Of a stretch of DNA of 18,950 nt, positions 13,385 through 18,950 are shown one piece after another. How positions within the stretch are numbered: the stretch's first letter is position 1; each line of letters opens with the position of its first letter. Position numbers and translations under genes: made by a program. Origin of the DNA: an uncultured Faecalibacterium sp. GTDB lineage: Bacteria > Bacillota > Clostridia > Oscillospirales > Ruminococcaceae. The stretch is taken from the NCBI GenBank assembly GCA_934525405.1, contig CAKSZF010000022.1:1-18950 (forward strand). The letters are read 5' to 3'. Below the pieces are notes generated by a model. The model worked only from the letters and a program-made list of their open reading frames with translations. It did no database searches and was not told the DNA's origin.

Positions 13385-14740
13385 TTATTTCAGTCCGCGG
13401 AAGGCGTTGGGGTTGCCCATCATGCCGCCCAGACGGCGGGCAAAGCCCTTGGGGCTCTTCTTGAACTGCTTCATCATCTTCTGCATCATCTCGTACTGCT
13501 TGAGCAGCTTGTTCACGTCCTCCACGCGGGTACCACTGCCTGCGGCAATGCGGCGCTTGCGCTTGGGGTTGATGATGGAGGGCTTTTCCCGCTCCTCTTT
13601 GGTCATGGAATAAATCATGGCCTCGATGCGGTCAAAGGCTTTTTCGTCGATCTGGCTGGCGTCGATACCGGATGCGCCGGGCAGCATACTCAGCATTGCG
13701 CCTGCGCCGCCCATCTTGCGGATCTGGGCGAACTGCTCCAGCATATCGTTCATATCGAACTTGTTTTCCATCAGCCGCTTGGCGGTCTCCTCGGCAGCCT
13801 TTTCGTCGGCGGCATCCTGTGCGCGCTCGATCAGGCTGAGCACATCGCCCATGCCAAGGATGCGGCTTGCCATGCGGTCCGGGTGGAACACATCCAGATC
13901 ATCCAGCTTTTCGCCGGTGCCCTGGAACTTGATGGGCTTGCCGGTAACGGCCAGCACGGAAAGCGCTGCACCGCCGCGGGTATCGCCGTCGGTCTTGGTG
14001 AGGATGATGCCATCCACGCCCACCGTCTCGTTGAAGGTCTTTGCCACATTGACGGCATCCTGACCGGCCATGGCGTCCACGACCAGCAACGTCTCATCCA
14101 CGGGAACGGCGGCCTTGATGTCCACCAGCTCCTGCATCAGCACTTCGTCGATCTGCAAGCGGCCTGCGGTATCCAGAATGACGATGTCGTTGCCGTAGTC
14201 CTTGGCGTGTGCCAGTGCCTTGCGGGCGATCTCCGGCGGCTTTGCGCCGGGCAGGGTGAACACCGGTGCACCGGCCTGCTTGCCCACCACCTGCAGCTGG
14301 TCGATAGCCGCAGGGCGGTAGATATCGCAGGCCACCAGCATGGGGCGGCGGCCCTGCTTGAGATAGAACTTGGCAAGTTTTGCCGCGTGGGTGGTTTTAC
14401 CGTTGCCCTGTAAACCGCAGAGCATAATGACCGTCTGCCCCTTGTTCTTGATGTTCAGGCGGGCGGCTTCGCTGCCGCCCATGAGGGCTACCAGCTCCTC
14501 ATTGACGATCTTGACCACCTGCTGGGCGGGGGTCAGGCTCTCCATGACCTCCTGTCCCATGGCGCGCTCGGATACCTTTGCGCAGAAGTCCTTGGCAACC
14601 TTGTAGTTGACATCAGCCTCCAGCAAAGCCATCCGCACCTCGCGCATGGCGGCCTTGATATCTGCCTCGGTCAGCTTACCGTGACCGCGCAGCTTTTTGA
14701 ATACACCGGCAAGGCGGTCGGTCAGGGATTCAAATGCCAT
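13385..14740 (-). CDS. ffh: signal recognition particle protein Ffh
   Basis: GTPase of the signal recognition particle (451 residues). It binds 4.5S/scRNA and the signal sequences of nascent membrane proteins, and docks with FtsY. The N domain is at about 1-90. The G domain has G1 GLQGNGKTT (109-117), DTAGR (190-194) and TKTDGD (248-253). The methionine-rich M domain starts near 325, with the RNA-binding stretch KRKRRIAAGSGTRVEDVNKL followed by EMMQKMMKQFKK. The ATG at 14740 has AAAGGAG 9 bases upstream. It lies 26 bases after ylxM, the standard regulator/partner pair. Confidence 0.97.
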   Translation of the reverse strand: MAFESLTDRLAGVFKKLRGHGKLTEADIKAAMREVRMALLEADVNYKVAKDFCAKVSERAMGQEVMESLTPAQQVVKIVNEELVALMGGSEAARLNIKNKGQTVIMLCGLQGNGKTTHAAKLAKFYLKQGRRPMLVACDIYRPAAIDQLQVVGKQAGAPVFTLPGAKPPEIARKALAHAKDYGNDIVILDTAGRLQIDEVLMQELVDIKAAVPVDETLLVVDAMAGQDAVNVAKTFNETVGVDGIILTKTDGDTRGGAALSVLAVTGKPIKFQGTGEKLDDLDVFHPDRMASRILGMGDVLSLIERAQDAADEKAAEETAKRLMENKFDMNDMLEQFAQIRKMGGAGAMLSMLPGASGIDASQIDEKAFDRIEAMIYSMTKEEREKPSIINPKRKRRIAAGSGTRVEDVNKLLKQYEMMQKMMKQFKKSPKGFARRLGGMMGNPNAFRGLK

Positions 14741-14766
14741 TGTGCGGTGCTCCTTTCAAAATTCGA

Positions 14767-15150
14767 TCAGCTTTCGTTCGCTTCATCCATCGAGCGGATG
14801 ATCTCCAGCATTTTTGTCAGCGTTTCCACATATTCCGTGGTGGTAATATTGGCGCGGGGGCCGGTGCACTCGAACCGGGTGTCGATGACCAGCTGTTCCA
14901 GCTGTTCCAGCTTCTGCTGCACCCGCCGGTAGCGGGCTGCAAAACCTACCTTTTCTTCCAGTTCCTTCAGGGTGGTCTCGCCATGCTTGATGGCGTCCCG
15001 TGCGCCCTGCCGAGTGATGCCGAAGTTCTCGCCGATCTCGCTCAGCGAAAGATCATCGTTATAATACTGGCGCAGCATCTCGCGCTGCTTCTGGGTAAGC
15101 ACCTCGCCATAAAAATCCAGCAGATACCCCATTTCCAGATCTTTTGCCAT
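14767..15150 (-). CDS. ylxM: YlxM/p13-like helix-turn-helix protein
   Basis: A 127-residue protein of the UPF0122 (YlxM/p13) family, which is nearly always found just before ffh and is linked to SRP function. The helix-turn-helix is LSLSEIGENFGITRQGARDA (about residues 34-53), followed by a coiled-coil-like region (LKELEEKVGF...VQQKLEQLEQLV). The ATG at 15150 comes after a GGGGGT run, a weak ribosome binding site; the frame is open upstream, but that part overlaps the promoter and lacks family similarity. It is the first gene of the operon, 70 bases from a near-consensus promoter. Confidence 0.92.
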   Translation of the reverse strand: MAKDLEMGYLLDFYGEVLTQKQREMLRQYYNDDLSLSEIGENFGITRQGARDAIKHGETTLKELEEKVGFAARYRRVQQKLEQLEQLVIDTRFECTGPRANITTTEYVETLTKMLEIIRSMDEANES

Positions 15151-15193
15151 TGCTGTTGACCCCCGGTGCTCTGCTGTCTGTGCTTGCTGTGTT

Positions 15194-15213
15194 GTAAAGT
15201 TTTTTTGCTTTAC
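15194..15213 (-). other. hairpin at the 5' end of the ylxM-ffh transcript
   Basis: GTAAAG and CTTTAC (15213-15208 with 15199-15194, minus strand) enclose an 8-base A-rich loop. The predicted transcription start is at about 15213, so the stem would cap the mRNA 5' end and could protect it from RNases. Confidence 0.45.
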
Positions 15214-15219
15214 GGATGG

Positions 15220-15248
15220 AGTATACCAGAACCCCTGCCCCTTGTCAA
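15220..15248 (-). promoter_or_regulatory. ylxM-ffh-rpsP-khpA operon promoter
   Basis: On the minus strand TTGACA (15248-15243), a 17-base spacer ending in TGG, and TATACT (15225-15220) give a near-perfect sigma-A promoter with an extended -10. This fits a highly expressed SRP/ribosomal operon. Confidence 0.88.
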
Positions 15249-15311
15249 GGGGATTTTGGAGTTTTTTCTGAAATATCTGCCCAAAATTCGCTGTTTTTGC
15301 CAAAAGGCATC

Positions 15312-15341
15312 TTGACGCAGCCGGGGGCTTTGCGTTAGGAT
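15312..15341 (+). promoter_or_regulatory. candidate promoter of the cysteine synthase-like gene
   Basis: TTGACG (15312-15317), an 18-base spacer and TAGGAT (15336-15341) lie about 160 bases before the GTG start. The -10 is imperfect. Repeat copy 6 lies between this promoter and the gene. Confidence 0.45.
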
Positions 15342-15363
15342 AATAGTGTTGTATCCCAATAAA

Positions 15364-15413
15364 TCCTCTCAGCCTCACTGCGTTCGGCAGCTTTCCCGAA
15401 GGGCGAGCTTTTA
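15364..15413 (+). repeat. intergenic hairpin repeat, copy 6
   Basis: Starts TCCTCTCAGCC and ends with an AGCTTTCCC/GGGCGAGCT hairpin (15389-15409, one mismatch), then TTTT. It follows the layout of copies 1 and 3, but is more diverged. It lies inside the presumed leader of the cysteine synthase-like gene, where it could act as a partial terminator. Confidence 0.65.
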
Positions 15414-15499
15414 TGCTGCAAAAGGGTAGGTACTGCTCTTTTGCCAAAGTTTCCCGAACATGGTCTGGCAGGGCGCATCCTCTTGAAAGGAGTTCTTCC

Positions 15500-16411
15500 G
15501 TGCCGATCTATCCCAATTTTTACCAGACCCTCACCACCGCCTGCCCCATTGTGGAGCTGCGGGGCTATGCCGCCGCCTGCGGGCTGAAGGGGCATCTGTA
15601 CGCGTATCTGGATTTTAACGGCCCCACCGGCACCGCCCGGGACGGCCTTGCCGAGGGGATGCTGGCCCTTGCCATTGAAAAAAAGCAGCTTGCCCCGGGG
15701 CAGCCCATCATTGAAGCAGCCTCCGGCCCCTTTGCCACCGCCCTGACGCTGGCCAGCCTGACCGCCGGGCACCCCATCGTGCTGGTGATGCCGGAGGACG
15801 CCCCTGCCCTGCGGCAGGAGTACCTGCTGCGGCTGGGTGCACAGATCCGGCACAGCCCCGCCCGCAGCGGTCTGGCCGGGGCGCGAGCGCTGGCAGCGCA
15901 GACCGCCGCCGCGAACGGCTGGTACTATATGAACTGGCTTGCCAACGATGACAACCCGGAATATCACCGCCGGGTCACCGGCCCTGCCATCGTGCAAAGC
16001 ATTGCCCGGCAGAACAAGAGCCTTGTGGACGCCATTACCATCGGGGTGGGCAGTGCCGGCACAGTGACCGGCGTGGGCGAGACCATCAAGGCATGGACGA
16101 ACGATGTGCGCATCGTAGCGGTGGAGCCGTATGAAAATCAGGTGCTGGGCGGCGGGCTTACCGGTCCGCACGGCATCCCGGATATCGGCTACGGCATCGT
16201 GCCGGAAAACTACAACAGCTATGTGGTGGATAATGTTTCCGCCGTGGCCAGCCGGGACGCCCAGCGGGCTGCCCAGCAGGTGCTGCGCACCGATGCCGTC
16301 CCCGCTTCGGTCAGCGCCGGTGCTGCCCTGCACGCCGCCGCCCAGCTGCTGGCCAACTGCAACAGCCGCGCCGCACTGGCCATTTTCAGCGGACGCGCCA
16401 GCATCGTGTAA
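15500..16411 (+). CDS. cysteine synthase-like protein lacking the PLP lysine
   Basis: A 303-residue protein of fold-type II PLP enzymes, closest by eye to CysK/cystathionine beta-synthase. The fold's landmarks are there: CPIVELRGY at the start, the phosphate loop GVGSAGTVTGVG (182-193), VAVEPYENQVLGGG, and VSAGAAL. However, the PLP-binding segment, normally NPxxSxKDR, reads FNGPTGTARDG, with Arg47 in place of the Schiff-base lysine. The substrate loop TSGNTG reads ASGPFA (74-79). It therefore probably cannot do normal PLP chemistry and may be regulatory, scaffold or neofunctional. The start is the GTG at 15500, 7 bases after AAAGGAG; the frame is open upstream but that part runs into the repeat. 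The MATE gene follows 37 bases later. Confidence 0.88.
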   Translation: MPIYPNFYQTLTTACPIVELRGYAAACGLKGHLYAYLDFNGPTGTARDGLAEGMLALAIEKKQLAPGQPIIEAASGPFATALTLASLTAGHPIVLVMPEDAPALRQEYLLRLGAQIRHSPARSGLAGARALAAQTAAANGWYYMNWLANDDNPEYHRRVTGPAIVQSIARQNKSLVDAITIGVGSAGTVTGVGETIKAWTNDVRIVAVEPYENQVLGGGLTGPHGIPDIGYGIVPENYNSYVVDNVSAVASRDAQRAAQQVLRTDAVPASVSAGAALHAAAQLLANCNSRAALAIFSGRASIV

Positions 16412-16448
16412 GCGGTTGCTTCTATCAATAGGAAAGAGGACGTTTTTC

Positions 16449-17777
16449 ATGACCAAGGACATGACCAGCGGTGCTATTACGCCGCTGCTGATCAAATTTA
16501 CCATTCCGCTGGTGCTGGGCAACCTGTTCCAGCTTACCTACAACGCCGCCGACAGCATCATCGTGGGCAAGTTTGTGGGCGAGGACGCACTGGCTGCCGT
16601 GGGCACCTCGAATCCGCTGATGACCCTTGCCATCCTGTTCATCAACGGAATGTGTCTGGGCGCGGGCATTCTGGTCAGCACCGCCTTCGGCGCGGGAGAT
16701 ACCAAGCTGGTGGAGCGTCAGGTATCCACCACTGCCATTGCGGGCACGGTGTTCTCCCTGACTTTCTCTGCCCTGTGCGTGCTGCTGGCAGACCCGCTGC
16801 TGCGGCTGCTGCAGGTGCCTGCGGCTATTCTGCCCATTGCGGTGAACTACCTGCGTATCGTGTTTGCGGGGCTGATCTTCACCTTCTTCTATAATTTTCT
16901 TGCCGCCACCATGCGTGCGCTGGGCGACAGCAAGAGTGCGCTGTATTTTTTGATGATCAGTGCAGTGCTGAACATTGGCGGCGACCTGTTTTTTGTGGAG
17001 GCGCTGGGCTGGGGCAGCGAGGGCTGCGCCCTTTCCACCGTGCTCAGCGAGGCCGCCTGCTGCCTGCTGTGCGTGGTGTACATCCGCTATAAGGTGCCGG
17101 TCCTGCAGTTGGGCAGGCGGTGGCTGGTGTATGACGGCAAGCTGCTGCGCAAAACGGTCAGCTACGGCTGGGCCAGTGCCATGCAGCAGGCCACGGTGCA
17201 GCTGGGCAAAATTGCGGTGCAAGCCATCGTGAACACCATGGGCGTCAACGCCATGGCGGCTTTTACCGCCGCCTCCCGCATCGACGACTTTGCCTACACT
17301 CCGCAGCAGAACATCGGCCACGCCATGACCACCTTGATGGCGCAGAACCGCGGCGCGGGCAAGGCCGACCGGGTACGGCAAGGTTACCACTGCGGCATGC
17401 GCATCGAGTTTGCCTATGGCATTCTGCTTACGGCCATCTGTCTGCTGTTTGCCGAGCCCATCATCCGGCTGTTTGCCGCCGACCCTGCTGTGGTGGACCT
17501 TGGCGTGCGGTTTTTGCGCACCATCTCGCTGTTTTATCTGATGCCCGCCGCCACCAACGGCATTCAGGGCTTTTTCCGGGGCATGGGCGATTTGAAGGTC
17601 ACCCTGAACAGCAGTATGCTGAATATGGGCGGCCGTGTGGCTGCCGCCGCATTGTTTGTGCTGGTGATGAAGATGGATATCGAAGCCTTGCCCTTCAGCT
17701 ACGCGGTGGGCTGGCTGCTGATGCTGCTGTACGAGCTGCCCCTGCTGGTGCGTTTTCTGCGCAGCAGCGAGATGTAA
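16449..17777 (+). CDS. MATE family efflux transporter
   Basis: A 442-residue membrane protein with about twelve hydrophobic helices in two related halves. The start of the first half is typical of Firmicutes MATE (DinF/NorM-like) exporters: ITPLLIKFTIPLVLGNLFQL, NAADSIIVGKFVGEDALAAVG. Corresponding second-half segments include GWASAMQQATVQLGKIAVQ and IQGFFRGMGDLKVTL. Such proteins expel cationic drugs or metabolites using Na+ or H+ gradients; the substrate here cannot be told. The ATG at 16449 has AGAGGA 8 bases upstream; the frame continues upstream but overlaps the previous gene. It is co-transcribed with the cysteine synthase-like gene and followed by a strong terminator. Confidence 0.92.
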   Translation: MTKDMTSGAITPLLIKFTIPLVLGNLFQLTYNAADSIIVGKFVGEDALAAVGTSNPLMTLAILFINGMCLGAGILVSTAFGAGDTKLVERQVSTTAIAGTVFSLTFSALCVLLADPLLRLLQVPAAILPIAVNYLRIVFAGLIFTFFYNFLAATMRALGDSKSALYFLMISAVLNIGGDLFFVEALGWGSEGCALSTVLSEAACCLLCVVYIRYKVPVLQLGRRWLVYDGKLLRKTVSYGWASAMQQATVQLGKIAVQAIVNTMGVNAMAAFTAASRIDDFAYTPQQNIGHAMTTLMAQNRGAGKADRVRQGYHCGMRIEFAYGILLTAICLLFAEPIIRLFAADPAVVDLGVRFLRTISLFYLMPAATNGIQGFFRGMGDLKVTLNSSMLNMGGRVAAAALFVLVMKMDIEALPFSYAVGWLLMLLYELPLLVRFLRSSEM

Positions 17778-17842
17778 CGCCGGACGATTTTAATGGCCTC
17801 CGCTTTGCTCTGGCCATAATTCAAGGAATTATAGTTTTATTC

Positions 17843-17885
17843 AGGAAATCGGAGCGCCTGCGGGCGCTCCGATTTCCTCTTTTCA
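17843..17885 (+). terminator. rho-independent terminator after the MATE gene
   Basis: A perfect 16-bp stem (17843-17858 with 17863-17878) with a 4-base loop is followed by CTCTTTTC. It ends the cysteine synthase-like/MATE unit, about 65 bases after the stop codon. Confidence 0.9.
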
Positions 17886-17917
17886 CGGGAAGGGGTCGTG
17901 GAGAGAAACGACAGACG

Positions 17918-17952
17918 CAAAAAAACGCCGTCTCCAGGCGGGAGGCGGCGTT
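17918..17952 (-). terminator. rho-independent terminator after upp
   Basis: On the minus strand AACGCCG (17952-17946) pairs with CGGCGTT (17930-17924), with an inner CTCC/GGAG, followed by seven T's. It lies 20 bases after the upp stop and faces the MATE terminator. Confidence 0.9.
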
Positions 17953-17972
17953 GAAAAAGCTTTATGCTGTTT

Positions 17973-18599
17973 TTACTTGGTGCCGTAGATACGGTCGCCT
18001 GCATCGCCCAGACCGGGCACGATGTAGCCATTCTCGTTCAGGCGGTCGTCCTGTGCGCCCAGATAGATGTCCACATCGGGGTGTGCCTCGTGCAGAGCCT
18101 TGATGCCCTCCGGTGCGCCCAGCAGACCGATGAACTTGATACGCTTTGCGCCGTGCTTCTTGATCTGGGTGATGGCGTCGATGGCGCTGCCGCCGGTAGC
18201 CAGCATGGGGTCCAGCACCAGAACGTCGCGCTCGGCGATATCCTGCGGCAGCTTGCAGAAGTACTCCACGGGCTGCAGGGTCTTTTCGTCGCGGTACAGG
18301 CCGATGAAGCCCACCTTGGCAGCGGGCAGCAGGGTCAGCATACCGTCCAGCATACCCATGCCGGCGCGCAGGATGGGCACCAGGGCCAGCTTGCGGCCTG
18401 CCAGCACCTTGGTCTTTGCCATGGTGATGGGAGTTTCGATCTCCACCTCTTCCAGCGGCAGATCGCGGGTTGCCTCGTAGCACAGCAGAGTTGCGATCTC
18501 ACCAACGAGGTCACGGAACTCCTTGGTGCCGGTCTGTTTGTTGCGCAGCAGGCTGATCTTGTGCTGCAGCAGCGGATGTTCAACGATCATCGGGGTCAT
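17973..18599 (-). CDS. upp: uracil phosphoribosyltransferase
   Basis: Pyrimidine salvage enzyme: uracil plus PRPP gives UMP and pyrophosphate, in the cytoplasm. The 208-residue length is normal. The PRPP-binding motif is [14 protein letters not shown] (126-139). The N-terminal [13 protein letters not shown] (8-20), the segment [14 protein letters not shown] (73-86) and the uracil-binding end [20 protein letters not shown] are conserved. The ATG at 18599 has AAGGAG 9 bases upstream. It follows rpiB on the same strand, an arrangement seen in other Firmicutes. Confidence 0.97.
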   Translation of the reverse strand: MTPMIVEHPLLQHKISLLRNKQTGTKEFRDLVGEIATLLCYEATRDLPLEEVEIETPITMAKTKVLAGRKLALVPILRAGMGMLDGMLTLLPAAKVGFIGLYRDEKTLQPVEYFCKLPQDIAERDVLVLDPMLATGGSAIDAITQIKKHGAKRIKFIGLLGAPEGIKALHEAHPDVDIYLGAQDDRLNENGYIVPGLGDAGDRIYGTK

Positions 18600-18685
18600 A
18601 AAAACACGCTCCTTAATTTATATAGAACATTCTATCGGGTACTGATCTGTGGCCTTGTCCGCCCGGTGGGCGCACAAATAGCTTT

Positions 18686-18724
18686 TTTCACAGAGAAGCT
18701 TGCACAGCAAGCTTCTCTGTGAAA
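18686..18724. repeat. perfect 17-bp inverted repeat between rpiB and upp
   Basis: TTTCACAGAGAAGCTTG (18686-18702) and its exact complement (18708-18724) surround a 5-base centre. It lies 17 bases after the rpiB stop. On the minus strand the stem is followed by AAAGC and not T's, so it is not a standard terminator for rpiB. It may be an mRNA-stability hairpin, a processing site or a protein-binding site. Confidence 0.7.
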
Positions 18725-18740
18725 TTATAATAAATTTCAA

Positions 18741-18950
18741 TCAGCGATTTTCCAGTGCGGTCAGCTTGTCGATACGGCGCTGATGACGGCCGCCCTCGAA
18801 CTCGGTGTTCAGGAAGATATCCACCAGCTGGCAGGCAAGACCTGCGCCCACCACGCGGCCGCCCATGCACAGAGCGTTGGCGTCGTTGTGGCGGCGGGTA
18901 TACTCGCAGCTGAAGCTGTCGGAGCAGCAGCAGGCGCGGATGCCCTTGAT
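18741..18950 (-). CDS. rpiB: ribose-5-phosphate isomerase B (partial, 3' end)
   Basis: The last 69 codons of a minus-strand gene that enters from the right edge; its stop is at 18743-18741. RpiB interconverts ribose 5-phosphate and ribulose 5-phosphate. The segments RRHNDANALCMGGRVVG and FLNTEFEGGRHQRRIDKL are characteristic of the RpiB/LacA-B family, and the pairing with upp supports RpiB. The CCC run in IRACCCSD is unusual, as many homologues have a single Cys near there. The N-terminus with the catalytic cysteine is outside the window. Confidence 0.92.
   Translation of the reverse strand: MKGIRACCCSDSFSCEYTRRHNDANALCMGGRVVGAGLACQLVDIFLNTEFEGGRHQRRIDKLTALENR

Noticed and set aside
13382..14413. 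Open frame of 343 codons on the plus strand
   Set aside because: Antisense to ffh, whose G and M domain motifs are clear.
15335..16522. Open frame of 395 codons on the minus strand
   Set aside because: Antisense to the cysteine synthase-like gene, which has a good start and recognisable fold motifs; the minus frame resembles no family.
18600..18685. Separate upp promoter
   Set aside because: TAGAAT and TATATA elements occur on the minus strand, but no acceptable -35 is present at 16-18 bases, and one lies too close to the ribosome binding site.

Overview
The window reads as chromosomal DNA of a Gram-positive, GC-rich Clostridia member. My best guess is Faecalibacterium or a close Oscillospiraceae/Ruminococcaceae relative. 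The grounds are: a Firmicutes-type ylxM-ffh-rpsP-khpA-rimM-trmD cluster; an HPr with both His15 and the regulatory Ser46; strong GGAGG ribosome binding sites; sigma-A type promoters; a lipoprotein solute-binding protein; and intergenic repeats of the CCCTCTCAGTC...AGCTCTCCC type, which I associate from memory with Faecalibacterium-like genomes. No database was consulted. Nearly all of the DNA is ordinary core genome. No phage, transposase, CRISPR array, rRNA or tRNA was recognised.

Layout. 1-340: the 5' end of an unidentified minus-strand gene, with a near-perfect promoter, a possible 24-codon leader ORF overlapping its start, and a terminator. 338-2435 (minus): a zinc-dependent phospholipase C-like protein followed by a UMF1/Atg22-like MFS transporter. 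2662-3696 (minus): gpsA, divergent from a plus-strand three-gene polar amino acid ABC importer (permease, ATPase, lipoprotein; 4062-6441) that is probably for cystine or a related amino acid. 6442-6660: a fold-back pair of repeat elements, then a palindromic promoter. 6661-8088 (plus): padR plus a DUF1700/DUF4097 membrane protein with a 19-residue repeat. 8150-10003 (minus): uvrC. 10130-10393 (minus): ptsH (HPr). 10676-15150 (minus): the SRP/ribosome-maturation cluster in transcription order ylxM, ffh, rpsP, khpA, [terminator and repeats], rimM, trmD. 15500-17777 (plus): a cysteine synthase-like protein followed by a MATE transporter. 17973-18950 (minus): upp, and the 3' end of rpiB.

How the genes work together. 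The ylxM-ffh pair serves co-translational membrane targeting. rpsP, rimM, khpA and trmD serve 30S assembly and tRNA m1G37 methylation. gpsA feeds phospholipid synthesis, and the phospholipase-like protein may act on lipids. rpiB and upp sit together in pentose-phosphate/PRPP and pyrimidine salvage metabolism. HPr is the general PTS phosphocarrier and carbon-regulation node.

The most unusual points are: (i) TrmD carries an extra C-terminal GNAT acetyltransferase domain in the same reading frame; (ii) the cysteine synthase-like protein has Arg where the PLP-binding Lys should be and a degraded substrate loop, so it looks like a pseudoenzyme or an enzyme with a new function, and it is linked to a MATE exporter; (iii) at least six copies of a hairpin repeat family occupy intergenic gaps, two of them as an inverted pair and one between a promoter and a start codon; (iv) a perfect palindrome overlaps the padR -10 box; (v) a terminator and repeats split the ribosome-maturation operon between khpA and rimM.
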